Below are positions 31,750 to 39,373 of a stretch of DNA of 42,054 nucleotides, one piece after another. This DNA comes from a virus. Within the stretch, counting starts at the first letter, position 1. The number at the start of each line of letters is the position of its first letter. The position numbers were made by a program, and so were the translations under genes. The DNA is taken from positions 1 to 42,054 of the IMG/VR virus record IMGVR_UViG_3300042507_001474, one strand, 5' to 3'. A model generated the notes under the pieces. It made no database searches and had not been told where the DNA came from. It saw only the letters and a list, made by a program, of their open reading frames with translations.

Positions 31750-32393
31750 GAACAAACCCCAAGCTCATTGAACTTTGGACACGAGCAGCAAAGACTTATC
31801 ATGAATCATTGGCTGGTTCACCAGCCGAGGCATACCTTGAGAAACGCGGCATCTTAGATGGCGCTGAAAGATTTCAACTTGGCTATGTAACAGAGCCAGT
31901 TGCTGGTCATGAAGATAGACTCAAGCACCACCTATCTATCCCCTATCTAACAGAGGCTGGTGTAGTTGGGTTTAAGTTTCGTCGCATTGATGATGGTGAC
32001 CCTAAGTACATGATACCTACAGGACAGAAGCACCATCTGTATAACGTAGGTGCAATACTACATGCAGTAAGGGAGGTGTTAATAGTTGAAGGAGAAATTG
32101 ATGCAATATCTGCAACTCTTGCTGGTCATCCTGCTGTCGCTGTTGCTGGCGTTAACGCTTGGAAGCCTTATTTCTCACGTTGTTTTGATGGTATAGGTAG
32201 AGTAATCATTGCCACCGACAATGATGTTAAAGAAGATGGGTCTAACCCAGGGCAGGACTTAGCCCGACGATTGCAAGATGCAATCCCTCAAGCAATCCGC
32301 GTGTCGCTACCGCCTGATAGCGACATCAATAGTATAATTGTGCGCCAAGGAGCTCAAGCTTTAACCGATTTGATTAAAGCACTAGACGATTAG
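31746..32393 (+). CDS. Primase TOPRIM half
   Basis: 215 residues. An N-terminal part (about 1-105) contains EAYLEKRGILDGAERFQLGY and FKFRRIDDGDPKYM, typical of the region before the TOPRIM fold in DnaG-like proteins. TOPRIM motifs follow: EGEIDA (E115) and ATDNDVKEDG (D158, D160), which bind catalytic metal. It would synthesise RNA primers with the zinc-finger half encoded upstream. No helicase-interaction domain is obvious. Confidence 0.85.
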   Translation: MRTNPKLIELWTRAAKTYHESLAGSPAEAYLEKRGILDGAERFQLGYVTEPVAGHEDRLKHHLSIPYLTEAGVVGFKFRRIDDGDPKYMIPTGQKHHLYNVGAILHAVREVLIVEGEIDAISATLAGHPAVAVAGVNAWKPYFSRCFDGIGRVIIATDNDVKEDGSNPGQDLARRLQDAIPQAIRVSLPPDSDINSIIVRQGAQALTDLIKALDD

Positions 32394-32404
32394 AAGGGGC
32401 TGCC

Positions 32405-32719
32405 TTGGCTGAAGACACAACCATCCTTGAATTTGAAGAGGATGCTCAGAAAATATACGACGAGTTGCTTGCCATCTTGGTAAAGAAGCAACTTGATTAT
32501 GGTCCATACAACATCTGGCATGCGCCAGGTGGCGCAACCAATGGGCTGATGGTTCGTATGTCAGACAAGCTAGAACGTTTGAAGAATCTGATATACAAGA
32601 ATAGAGAGCCGAACAATGAATCTCTTGAAGATTCATTCGTTGACATGGCTAACTATGCAATCATCGCATTAATGGTGCAGCGTGGAGTGTGGGCTAAGTA
32701 TGCCGAGAAACAGAAATAA
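32405..32719 (+). CDS. Nmad1/MazG-like protein (DUF1599)
   Basis: Starts at TTG 32405, with AAGGGG 5-10 bases upstream. 104 residues. QLDYGPYNIW, RMSDKLERLKNLIYKNREP and ESLEDSFVDMANYAIIAL match the nucleotide-modification-associated family (DUF1599), an all-helical relative of dNTP pyrophosphatases. Likely role: hydrolysing or sanitising nucleotides, or supporting modified nucleotide pools. Biochemical substrate unknown. Confidence 0.75.
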   Translation: MAEDTTILEFEEDAQKIYDELLAILVKKQLDYGPYNIWHAPGGATNGLMVRMSDKLERLKNLIYKNREPNNESLEDSFVDMANYAIIALMVQRGVWAKYAEKQK

Positions 32720-32987
32720 AACTTACGAAGAGCAGCGCATCTCTCGCATACGGTCTTACGGTATTAGTGTCGAAGAGTACGACCGAATGTTTGCCGAGCA
32801 GAATGGTGGTTGTTACATTTGTGGGGAAGCTCCCACCACGAGAGCGCTCGATATCGACCATTGTCATACGTCTGGCAAGGTACGAGGACTTCTTTGCAGT
32901 AACCATAATCGCGCCCTTGGTTTATTAGGTGATGACCCTGACCTGTTGCTTAAGTCTATTGAATACTTGGTGAAGAGCCATGGTTGA
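32700..32987 (+). CDS. Endonuclease VII-type HNH nuclease
   Basis: A GTG at 32682 is possible, but the ATG at 32700 (95 aa, begins MPRNRNKTYEEQR) is preferred. Zinc ligands C38 and C41 (CYIC) pair with C66 and H69 or N70 (LLCSNHN). D53-H54 with H56 (IDHCHTSG) is the HNH active site, followed by RALGLLGDDPDLLLKSI. This matches recombination endonuclease VII, which resolves branched DNA before packaging. It overlaps both neighbours. Confidence 0.85.
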   Translation: MPRNRNKTYEEQRISRIRSYGISVEEYDRMFAEQNGGCYICGEAPTTRALDIDHCHTSGKVRGLLCSNHNRALGLLGDDPDLLLKSIEYLVKSHG

Positions 32988-33621
32988 ACTAACACGTGAC
33001 CATGAGATATGGACACAGGTAGATGACATAACTTCTATCATCGCCTACAACTTATCCAAGAAGTACCATCGGTTTGCTGAACGTGATGATATCAAGCAGG
33101 CAATGAATGAGTATGCGTGGAAGCGCAAAGATAAAGTCAGTGAGTATCTCATGCGTGAAGATGATATCGAACGGAAGATGGGATACAAAGCTTTCACTAC
33201 CTTCATGCGTAGGGCAGGCGAGCGATACGCTCGCAAGGAAAAGGCTAAGGCTTTAGGGTTTGAGCTTGGTGATGAATACTTCTATCGTATTGAGATGGTT
33301 GAGAATCTGATTAAAGTTCTTGGCTCGGAAGATTCCCACTTGGTTAACCAAGTAATGGACCCAGATATGCATGGTGTTCAGGCTAAGCGACAGGTTAGTG
33401 AAGGCAACAACTTGCTAGCTTTGCTAGCAGATGTAGACAAGGCGATGAAAAGATTAGACCCACGTACACAGGGGATACTTAACAGTCGCTTCGCTCAAGA
33501 CCTACCACTTACGGAGATAGCAACCGCTTGGGATATATCTCCGCAACGAGTAGAACAGATAGCCACACGTGGTGTTAAAGATATTATCGAACTACTCGGA
33601 GGTGCTACACCTTATGCCTAA
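32980..33621 (+). CDS. Sigma-factor-like protein
   Basis: 213 residues, overlapping the upstream gene by 8 bases. The C-terminal 45 residues resemble sigma region 4, with a helix-turn-helix (LPLTEIATAWDISPQRVEQI) followed by ATRGVKDIIELLGG. The N-terminal part is helical and basic and could be a degenerate region 2. It may direct host RNA polymerase to phage promoters, perhaps the repeated TATATA elements on the minus strand (inference). A DNA-binding regulator of another class is possible. Confidence 0.65.
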   Translation: MVELTRDHEIWTQVDDITSIIAYNLSKKYHRFAERDDIKQAMNEYAWKRKDKVSEYLMREDDIERKMGYKAFTTFMRRAGERYARKEKAKALGFELGDEYFYRIEMVENLIKVLGSEDSHLVNQVMDPDMHGVQAKRQVSEGNNLLALLADVDKAMKRLDPRTQGILNSRFAQDLPLTEIATAWDISPQRVEQIATRGVKDIIELLGGATPYA

Positions 33622-33793
33622 CTATAACTTTGCTTGTCCCATGTGTGACAAGCAGCAAGAGCTGTATCTTGGTTATGATGATGATGTCTTTCCTAAATGT
33701 GAAGACTGCAATGTTACTTTAAGTAAGGTGTTCACCCCACCTGCAATCCATTTCAAGGGTGGCGGATGGGGAGGAAACCATGGCGGACAATAA
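33614..33793 (+). CDS. FmdB-type zinc-ribbon protein
   Basis: 59 residues from the ATG at 33614, overlapping the sigma-like gene. The frame is open upstream, but MPNYNFACPMCDK is the canonical FmdB start. C8/C11 and C29/C32 (CEDC) form a zinc ribbon, and the Gly-rich end (KGGGWGGNHGG) is also typical. FmdB proteins are putative regulators. Its 3' end encodes GGGGAGG, the ribosome binding site of the next gene. Confidence 0.85.
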   Translation: MPNYNFACPMCDKQQELYLGYDDDVFPKCEDCNVTLSKVFTPPAIHFKGGGWGGNHGGQ

Positions 33794-34550
33794 GCGTGAA
33801 CTAGTTGAGAAGATGAAAGCTAAGACTAGCAAAGGTAACAACCAAATCATGTTGACTTGGTGTGACAATGGCACAGTCGATGGCAAGTTCATGGAAGGCG
33901 TGGTCTATTCGCTATTAACTGCGGGTCTACCGATTACATCAGCACAACGTGTGCAAGGTAATCAGATAGGTAGGCAGCGTGATACCGCGTTTGATACGTG
34001 GCATAAGAAGACAGACTTTGATTGGATACTATGGGTAGATAGTGACATCGTTCTAACGAACGAGTCGCTTAAGAAAGTGTGGGATTCAGCTGACCCAGTG
34101 GAACGACCAGTTGTATCTGGTACTTACTTCATTAGTAAGCAGATGGAATCCTCCATCATGCAACCATATCCCGCGCTATTTACAGCCCACGAATCTGGTG
34201 ACAAGTACACGATGACGTACGTACATCCACTACCACACGACCAGCTAATCCCTATCGACTACGCTGGGTTTGGATTCCTTCTGATGCATCGCAATGCAGC
34301 TAATAAGATACGAGAATTCCATGGTGATAAAGCTTTGTTCATCGAGACAGATGGTGGCGGTGATGATGGCAGAGATAGATTTATTGGTGAGGATATCCAG
34401 TTCTTCATGAACATGAAGGAGGCTGGTGTCCCACTATATGGTCACACTGGGGCAACGGTGAAACATATGAAACGATTTGCATTTGACGAAGAGTTCTACA
34501 AACTCTACTGGATTACGATGATGAACAGCATGAAAGCGCAGGCGGAATAA
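33780..34550 (+). CDS. Glycosyltransferase, GT-A fold
   Basis: An ATG at 33759 is in frame, but GGAGG lies 5 bases before the ATG at 33780, which is chosen (256 aa). D87-S88-D89 in WILWVDSDIV is the DxD metal and nucleotide-sugar site of family 2-like transferases. It is preceded by a Rossmann-like start and followed by GTYFISKQ and GFGFLLMHRNAA. GHTGATVKHMKRF lies near the end. It may glycosylate phage DNA, virion or host wall. Substrate not deducible. Confidence 0.8.
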   Translation: MADNKRELVEKMKAKTSKGNNQIMLTWCDNGTVDGKFMEGVVYSLLTAGLPITSAQRVQGNQIGRQRDTAFDTWHKKTDFDWILWVDSDIVLTNESLKKVWDSADPVERPVVSGTYFISKQMESSIMQPYPALFTAHESGDKYTMTYVHPLPHDQLIPIDYAGFGFLLMHRNAANKIREFHGDKALFIETDGGGDDGRDRFIGEDIQFFMNMKEAGVPLYGHTGATVKHMKRFAFDEEFYKLYWITMMNSMKAQAE

Positions 34551-34551
34551 A

Positions 34552-34581
34552 AAAAGGCGGGGGTGTGAGCCCCCGCCTTTT
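34552..34581. terminator. Bidirectional terminator between convergent operons
   Basis: GGCGGGGG (34556-34563) pairs with CCCCCGCC (34570-34577) around TGTGAG. AAAA before and TTTT after lengthen the stem and provide a T run on both strands. It closes the + strand module and the - strand operon. Confidence 0.9.
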
Positions 34582-34586
34582 CTCTT

Positions 34587-34730
34587 TTACTTCAGACTAA
34601 TCGAAGAGAAGAAAGCTTTCTTCGATTCCTCTGCGTTGTAGCAAAGCCGATACATCTCGGCTTCACCTTTCCTTTTACCCAACCGATAGGCAGTGAAACC
34701 TACAGCTATTGCTGTGATGATTGTAATCAT
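34587..34730 (-). CDS. Small membrane protein, 47 aa
   Basis: Starts in an ATGA overlap with the gene upstream on the minus strand. It begins MITIITAIAVGFTAYRLGKR: a single N-terminal membrane helix followed by basic residues and a polar tail ending SSISLK. Last gene of the minus operon. Unknown function; small membrane proteins at operon ends often target host envelope processes. Confidence 0.6.
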   Translation of the reverse strand: MITIITAIAVGFTAYRLGKRKGEAEMYRLCYNAEESKKAFFSSISLK

Positions 34731-35053
34731 CTCTTTAATTCTCCAATCCGTTCTAGTAATTTCTCTGGTTGTTCAAGGTGAACAACGACTGCTCGTCCAC
34801 CTTCAGCATCACAGGCTGCTAAGTTCTTCATGAACTTCTCAACCTGCAACTTGGTACTGAACTCACCCCACGCTTGGACTGGAGCCCATCGTGCCAACTG
34901 TGCTACGAGTATGTAGTTATCACGTTTCATTCTGGATTCATCCAGAGCTTCGATGATTTCTACTGCTAAGTCCGCAGCACTTTCGGAGTCAGTGTTGTCT
35001 GGGTCTAACAAGTTAGCAACTAACTTGATTTCAGTTGGGCGTGGTTTAGCCAT
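34727..35053 (-). CDS. Conserved-type actinophage protein, 108 aa
   Basis: Starts in a TGATG overlap with its upstream neighbour (MAKPRPTEIKLVANLLDPDN). LAVEIIEALDESRMKRDNY and WGEFSTKLQVEKFMKNL are like a small protein family I recall in mycobacteriophages. Helical and acidic. Function unknown. Confidence 0.7.
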   Translation of the reverse strand: MAKPRPTEIKLVANLLDPDNTDSESAADLAVEIIEALDESRMKRDNYILVAQLARWAPVQAWGEFSTKLQVEKFMKNLAACDAEGGRAVVVHLEQPEKLLERIGELKR

Positions 35054-35184
35054 CAGTAGTTCTTAATACACTGAACGTAGTTCTGATGTTGAGCCAACGC
35101 TTCGAGTGCCTCTCGTGATGTGCGCCTTTCTATCTCTGCATTGCAGTAATCGCAGATGATAGTAACGCTAGCGATATGTATCAT
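35053..35184 (-). CDS. Small cysteine protein, 43 aa
   Basis: ATG 35184 is preceded by AAGGAGG. The sequence MIHIASVTIICDYCNAEIER has CxxC (C11, C14) and one later cysteine, so a metal site is possible but incomplete. It ends CIKNY. Coupled to both neighbours by ATGA and TGATG overlaps. Confidence 0.6.
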   Translation of the reverse strand: MIHIASVTIICDYCNAEIERRTSREALEALAQHQNYVQCIKNY

Positions 35185-35462
35185 GCTTCCTCCTTGTTAA
35201 ACCAAGGAGCACCAGCGACATGCACTCTTGGCTTCGGTTCTGGGTCAGCAGAATGCTGACGTGTAGTTAGTTCGCATACATCACCGTCGACTTCCTTGTA
35301 ATGCATGTGAGCACCAGCCATGAAGAGGACTTCGTCCTCATCATCGCCGATACCGTAGGTGTCGTGATACCCACAGTACCACGACCACCCATCGATAGGA
35401 CGGATACGTAATGCTTGAGGTCTTACCTCAATCGTATCCTTGTCGGTCATCTTGCCCATCAT
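35181..35462 (-). CDS. Hypothetical protein, 93 aa
   Basis: AGGAGG before the ATG; a second ATG lies directly after the first (35459). Mixed strand protein rich in His, Asp and Glu (WYCGYHDTYGIGDDEDEV, then GAHMHYKEVDGDVCEL). The His/Asp/Cys content might bind metal. No family recognised. Confidence 0.65.
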   Translation of the reverse strand: MMGKMTDKDTIEVRPQALRIRPIDGWSWYCGYHDTYGIGDDEDEVLFMAGAHMHYKEVDGDVCELTTRQHSADPEPKPRVHVAGAPWFNKEEA

Positions 35463-35683
35463 TCCTCCTCTGGTGCATACATAATAACATCAGTAAGCAT
35501 AGCTTCTGTGTTGTCATGTCGTGGTTGTTCGACCAACTCTGGTTGGTTATGCAACCTGCTATGGATGACTAGGTAGTCAAGCGCTTTGAGAAGGTACTGC
35601 CCAACCTGCGCTGTTAACGCAGGCTGGACATACTCCTTCTTGTTGTCGATAGCATCGACATATTTCTGTAATGGATTATCCAC
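35459..35683 (-). CDS. Hypothetical protein, 74 aa
   Basis: GTG start (35683) preceded by AAAGGA. Helical, with QVGQYLLKALDYLVIHSRLH in the centre and an acidic tail, APEEE. The stop overlaps the next start. Function unknown. Confidence 0.65.
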   Translation of the reverse strand: MDNPLQKYVDAIDNKKEYVQPALTAQVGQYLLKALDYLVIHSRLHNQPELVEQPRHDNTEAMLTDVIMYAPEEE

Positions 35684-35685
35684 GA

Positions 35686-36666
35686 TTAGATTCCTTTCGT
35701 GATTAGTTCAAGAGCCTTGCTCTTGATGCGGTCAGCTGAGCCAGTGATGATTCGTTCGGCTCGTGTTGCTTCTGACTTGTGGCTGTAGTGGTCAGCGTAT
35801 TCGACGATTGCTTGGAACGCACCGAATGCTGTGCCGTACAGTTCTTCTTGAGTACCAGTAGCACCGTTGTAGATTTGCTTGACTGCATCTCTTGATGCAA
35901 TCGCTGAGTTGTACTGACGGCGTTGACCTGTGGTCAGCATATTGTATGGTGCATTCTCTACTGCAGTTGGTAGCGAGAACATCTTCTTGAAGATGGCATC
36001 TACCTCAGCATCGGATACCTTCTCATTAATGAGACGGTTACCCACTGTCTCATACATCTGGATACCAGCGTATGTTACTGGGATAATCTTGCGGATATCT
36101 TCGATACGGAATTCCGCATTGGTTGTATGCTTCAACGTAAACGTTGCAGTCTTTGAGAAGATACCAGCAATCTGGTTGGTGCATCGTAAACGATTGATGC
36201 TTGGTGCAATCTGCAAAGCAGTTGAACCATCATGTGAAGTGCGAGCCACAAGGTAAGCCTTGTGTTCATCGCCCTGAATCTTCACACCTTCTGGCAGTTC
36301 GAGCACCATGTATACCTGTGCTCCACCTTTTACTTCACCAGCATATGCATATCTGGCATCGCCAGAATCAACTAGTGCATCCAGTGCAGAGAACATCTCT
36401 CCATTCTGGAACACCTTGTATCGACCGCCAACTGTACCTAGTACAGACTGACCGCCATCTTGATTGGTACGGATAGTTGCGAAAGTGTTAGGCACTTCGA
36501 TAGTGCTGACACCCTTATCGTTCAAGGCTAAAGCTTGAACGTCTGCTAGTGATACGTTCCAGTCAAGCCCTGCTTGACGTGCTGCATCTACTGCTGATGT
36601 TGCTGATACTTCTTCTCCGATAATGCTATAAGCATTACGGCGTGACTTGATTGTTAGTTGTGACAT
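35686..36666 (-). CDS. DUF932 phage/plasmid-like protein
   Basis: 326 residues with the order of the DUF932 family: an N-terminal SLADVQALAL part, then TVGGRYKVFQNGEMFSALDA, YLVARTSHDGSTALQIAPSI and LRCTNQIAG. Function of the family is unknown; members are common early genes of phages and plasmids, and a DNA-metabolism or anti-defence role has been suspected. It is the largest gene of the minus operon. Its leader (36667-36700) shares the AACCAACC...GAAAGGA pattern with other minus genes but lacks the 17-bp dyad. Confidence 0.8.
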   Translation of the reverse strand: MSQLTIKSRRNAYSIIGEEVSATSAVDAARQAGLDWNVSLADVQALALNDKGVSTIEVPNTFATIRTNQDGGQSVLGTVGGRYKVFQNGEMFSALDALVDSGDARYAYAGEVKGGAQVYMVLELPEGVKIQGDEHKAYLVARTSHDGSTALQIAPSINRLRCTNQIAGIFSKTATFTLKHTTNAEFRIEDIRKIIPVTYAGIQMYETVGNRLINEKVSDAEVDAIFKKMFSLPTAVENAPYNMLTTGQRRQYNSAIASRDAVKQIYNGATGTQEELYGTAFGAFQAIVEYADHYSHKSEATRAERIITGSADRIKSKALELITKGI

Positions 36667-36705
36667 GGTACTTCCTTTCAGGTTGGGTTGGTTGTGAGGT
36701 ATATC

Positions 36706-36975
36706 TTACAGTCGGCTGTTGAAATCGTCAACTGCAGGGGAGAGTTGGTCATGGTAATGACCTTGGTAGCAGATGATTCCGTTGTCCTCTACACGTACGA
36801 ACCACGTTACATATGGGTCAACGGTACGTTGATAGGGCTCGGTACTCTGCCTGTCCTCTGTCCATAGACAGAGAGCTATGTAGCCAGATGAATCCCATGC
36901 TGGCTTTACATCTATGATGACCGCCCCATTCTTGCAGCGGTCACCACGTCGTGGCACTAGGGTTAATGTACCCAT
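36706..36975 (-). CDS. Hypothetical protein, 89 aa
   Basis: The upstream gene's last codons (ATGAAAGGAGTATAA) contain the AAGGAG ribosome binding site of this ATG at 36975, so the two are coupled. Beta-rich, with GTLTLVPRRGDRCKNGAVII and YVTWFVRVEDNGIICYQGHY. No recognised domain. Confidence 0.65.
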   Translation of the reverse strand: MGTLTLVPRRGDRCKNGAVIIDVKPAWDSSGYIALCLWTEDRQSTEPYQRTVDPYVTWFVRVEDNGIICYQGHYHDQLSPAVDDFNSRL

Positions 36976-36977
36976 GT

Positions 36978-37415
36978 TTATACTCCTTTCATTCCGACTA
37001 GGATTTCAGATGGCTGAGCCATCTTTGACTGCCATAGGTAGCAGTTAGAATCAAGGCGTGAGCCAAAGGTTCTGATGTAATCAGATAGGTCTTCTGTCTT
37101 GTCTGTTAAGCAAGACTTAACAACGTCGACTGATACGAACACACGTCCATTCCATAGACCCATCTGTCCGATGTTGGTTGGTACTTCGAGGCAACCATAT
37201 TCATCTTGTTCCCAGCCCACTCCTTCGGAGCAGATGAGAGCATACTTGTTATCACCGAAGACATTCTTCTCTTCGAGAGTCACGAACAGCAGGCTATCTA
37301 CTGTGCATGTGCTTGGTTCTGTGTACTGCAGTTTGTATATCTCGTTAGCAATCTTTGCTAACTTAACTCCGTCGACTATCTGTCCGACGTAGCCCTTTCG
37401 TCTGATGCTTGGCAT
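36978..37415 (-). CDS. Hypothetical protein, 145 aa
   Basis: ATG 37415, with GAAAGGAA just upstream and a copy of the 17-bp dyad at 37450-37466. Begins MPSIRRKGYVGQIVDGVKLA. Mixed alpha/beta with several aromatics (SKMAQPSEILVGMKGV at the end). Function unknown. Probably one of the early, dyad-controlled genes. Confidence 0.65.
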   Translation of the reverse strand: MPSIRRKGYVGQIVDGVKLAKIANEIYKLQYTEPSTCTVDSLLFVTLEEKNVFGDNKYALICSEGVGWEQDEYGCLEVPTNIGQMGLWNGRVFVSVDVVKSCLTDKTEDLSDYIRTFGSRLDSNCYLWQSKMAQPSEILVGMKGV

Positions 37416-37449
37416 ATCATTTCCTTTCGGGTCGGTTGGTTATACATAT

Positions 37450-37466
37450 GCACAGCGAAGCTGTGC
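37450..37466 (-). promoter_or_regulatory. 17-bp dyad copy A
   Basis: GCACAGC-GAA-GCTGTGC, flanked by TATACATAT on the downstream side and TATCTT on the upstream side (+ strand view). It lies 34 bases before the start of the 145-aa gene and overlaps the TAG stop of the gene before it. One of four copies with the same arms. Likely an operator or leader hairpin. Confidence 0.75.
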
Positions 37467-37936
37467 TATCTTGATACTTGCATTACGCGGTCGAAGTCAG
37501 ACTCAACTTCATCCACTGATGTGTTGTCAGAATCGATATCGAAATCTGGTTCAGAGTCGATGCGAATCTCTTCTGCGATTGAACGTGCATCATCTTCTGA
37601 TGCAGCCTTGATTCTGAATGTAGCACTGACATCGTAACGAACCTGCACTGTATATTCTTTTAAGAATATAAGTTCGTTGCCAAAGATATCATTGAGAATC
37701 TCAGATAAATCTGAGAAAGATATCTCATCATCTGGGTCTGACTCATTCTCCTCAATCACGTCATTGATTGCGGTGTATAGGTCACGTACCTTGTTGCGAT
37801 GGTCACTAACTAGCGTTGAGTAATTAGAAACCTTGGTTTCTAGGTCGGATAGTTTCGTATTGAGTTGTTGTACTAGTACATCTGGTGCAATGTAATCGGT
37901 AACTGTTGCACCGAATGGTGTTGTTTCTTCGGTCAT
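37466..37936 (-). CDS. Coiled-coil acidic protein, 156 aa
   Basis: The frame is open further upstream (to 37981), but the ATG at 37936 follows GAAAGGA by 7 bases and gives MTEETTPFGATVTDYI, so it is chosen. A coiled coil (VQQLNTKLSDLETKVSNYST) is followed by acidic and beta segments (VQVRYDVSATFRIKAAS) and an acidic tail (DFDIDSDNTSVDEVESDFD). Function unknown. It is preceded by dyad copy B. Confidence 0.65.
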   Translation of the reverse strand: MTEETTPFGATVTDYIAPDVLVQQLNTKLSDLETKVSNYSTLVSDHRNKVRDLYTAINDVIEENESDPDDEISFSDLSEILNDIFGNELIFLKEYTVQVRYDVSATFRIKAASEDDARSIAEEIRIDSEPDFDIDSDNTSVDEVESDFDRVMQVSR

Positions 37937-37977
37937 TTGTTTTCCTTTCGGTTGGTTGGTGTTGCCCTTATATATAT

Positions 37978-37994
37978 GCACAGCTTTGCTGTGC
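37978..37994 (-). promoter_or_regulatory. 17-bp dyad copy B
   Basis: GCACAGC-TTT-GCTGTGC at 41 bases before the 156-aa gene. On the minus strand it is followed by ATATATATAAGGG, which includes a -10-like TATATA. Arms match copies A, C and D exactly. Confidence 0.75.
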
Positions 37995-38009
37995 TATCTT
38001 TGATGCGTG

Positions 38010-38192
38010 TTAGCCACAACATGCACCATCATTGGTATCGGCACAGCATTCTGAACAGAATGGTTCATTGTCCTTCATGCTATTGCGACAGCCATATTCA
38101 TCCATCGTGTTGGTACATGGATGTCCTTCGTATCCGAAGCAGGTTAGTTGAGCCAACTCTTCGGCTGTCATATCGTAGATATGTTTAGTCAT
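38010..38192 (-). CDS. Cysteine-rich small protein, 60 aa
   Basis: Three in-frame ATGs lie within 10 bases (38201, 38195, 38192); AAGGA and GAGG best fit 38192 or 38195. The protein begins MTKHIYDMTAEELAQLTC and ends EPFCSECCADTNDGACCG. Eight cysteines, including CSECC and ACCG, suggest one or two metal sites. It overlaps the upstream gene. No family recognised. Confidence 0.6.
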   Translation of the reverse strand: MTKHIYDMTAEELAQLTCFGYEGHPCTNTMDEYGCRNSMKDNEPFCSECCADTNDGACCG

Positions 38193-38517
38193 CATCCTCA
38201 TCCTTCATATGGTGTGGGTCTAGTGCCAGTTTGCTATCTATTAGATAGGCTCTAACTGCATTGTCGATACCCTCATATCCATCTTCATCGATGGATACTG
38301 GTTGCCAATGGTCACGAAGAATCCATGCCATCAACACCTCTGGTGTAAAGACAGTGGTGATGTCGTACTCTTCTTGGTCTGCCACCATTGCTTGCAATGA
38401 GTGGAAGATTGCTAGGTCTGTCATGCTTGAACGCCAGCCATCTAATGATTGGCGGTATGCGGTCATGGTTTCGCTAGTCTTTGCTAGCAAAGCCACGCTA
38501 TCTTCGATTGTATTCAT
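38185..38517 (-). CDS. Hypothetical protein, 110 aa
   Basis: ATGA overlap with the gene upstream on the minus strand. Mostly helical (SETMTAYRQSLDGWRSSM), with a Trp-rich segment (VLMAWILRDHWQPVSI) and an acidic tail, DPHHMKDEDDD. Function unknown. Confidence 0.65.
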   Translation of the reverse strand: MNTIEDSVALLAKTSETMTAYRQSLDGWRSSMTDLAIFHSLQAMVADQEEYDITTVFTPEVLMAWILRDHWQPVSIDEDGYEGIDNAVRAYLIDSKLALDPHHMKDEDDD

Positions 38518-38636
38518 GCTGATACCCCCTTATTGGCGCAGTCATAGCAAGTCTTTTCGACTTGCACTCCTAGTACGAATGCATCTATTCCTGAATAGAT
38601 GATGTTGTCTTGTGTGTTACAGATGGTGCATCTCAT
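38514..38636 (-). CDS. Zinc-ribbon microprotein, 40 aa
   Basis: The frame stays open to 38711, inside the gp88-like gene, but AGGA is 6 bases before the ATG at 38636, which gives a tidy protein MRCTICNTQDNIIYSG... Two pairs, CTIC (C3, C6) and CYDC (about C31, C34), make a minimal zinc ribbon. Coupled to its neighbours by short overlaps. Confidence 0.65.
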   Translation of the reverse strand: MRCTICNTQDNIIYSGIDAFVLGVQVEKTCYDCANKGVSA

Positions 38637-38644
38637 TTGGTTCC

Positions 38645-39373
38645 TCATTTCTTTGCGATAGCAAAGCGAACATCCACCTTGCCATCGACACATAGTCGGC
38701 ATGTTGCACAAGCACTACCTTCGGTAGTGATGAGTGGGATTGAGCCCAGATTCTCTGGGCATTTGGCTCCCACTTTGCCTGTCATGTTGAGCATGGTGTC
38801 CTTTGCATCAGCAAAGGTGTCAGCAAGATAGGCAATCTTTATCTTGTCGGTTTGTTTACGTAAGTAAACAGCATCCGATTTGTTCTCATCATCTGTACTG
38901 AAGTACAGCGATAGGTTGTACAGTCCAGCCAGAATTGTGGCAGCGGACGGCACTCTTGTATAGACCCAGAACTGGGTCTTGTGATTGTGTAGTTCGATGA
39001 CTCGTCGCCATGCATAGGCATAGGTATCGGAGAAGAAATCCCCATCCCAATGGATGCGGAACATCGGCTCTGCATTCTTGGCTTTGCATTCTAATTCGAA
39101 TGCAGTAATCATGTCATCAAGGAGTGACACCATAGTGTCATAGTCTGCATCTTTGATGGTGTTCCAGTTGTGTAAGAGAGTATCTCTTACTGAGGGGAAG
39201 ATGCGTTCTAACTTTCCAGCGTAGCAAATCTTCTCGCATATGCTGGTTGCATTAGGACATGAGTAGGACTTGCCACTTGGCAAGCCGAATGTGTTGGCAA
39301 TTGCTGAGCGCTTGCCGTTCGGTGTTGGTAGGTTGGCTACCTTTCGGTCGTTAGACCGTTTGAGTCCTGCCAT
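38645..39373 (-). CDS. gp88-like cysteine-rich protein
   Basis: 242 residues resembling the mycobacteriophage gene-product-88 family as I recall it. An N-terminal block (KRSAIANTFGLPSG) precedes C39, C46 and C50 (SCPNATSICEKICYAGK). A core MFRIHWDGDFFSDTYAYAW follows, then FWVYTRVPSA. C205, C222, C225 and C228 close the protein. Seven clustered cysteines suggest an Fe-S or zinc enzyme; radical-SAM-like chemistry has been suspected for such arrangements but is not shown here. GGAG precedes the ATG, and dyad copy C lies 41 bases upstream. Confidence 0.7.
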   Translation of the reverse strand: MAGLKRSNDRKVANLPTPNGKRSAIANTFGLPSGKSYSCPNATSICEKICYAGKLERIFPSVRDTLLHNWNTIKDADYDTMVSLLDDMITAFELECKAKNAEPMFRIHWDGDFFSDTYAYAWRRVIELHNHKTQFWVYTRVPSAATILAGLYNLSLYFSTDDENKSDAVYLRKQTDKIKIAYLADTFADAKDTMLNMTGKVGAKCPENLGSIPLITTEGSACATCRLCVDGKVDVRFAIAKK

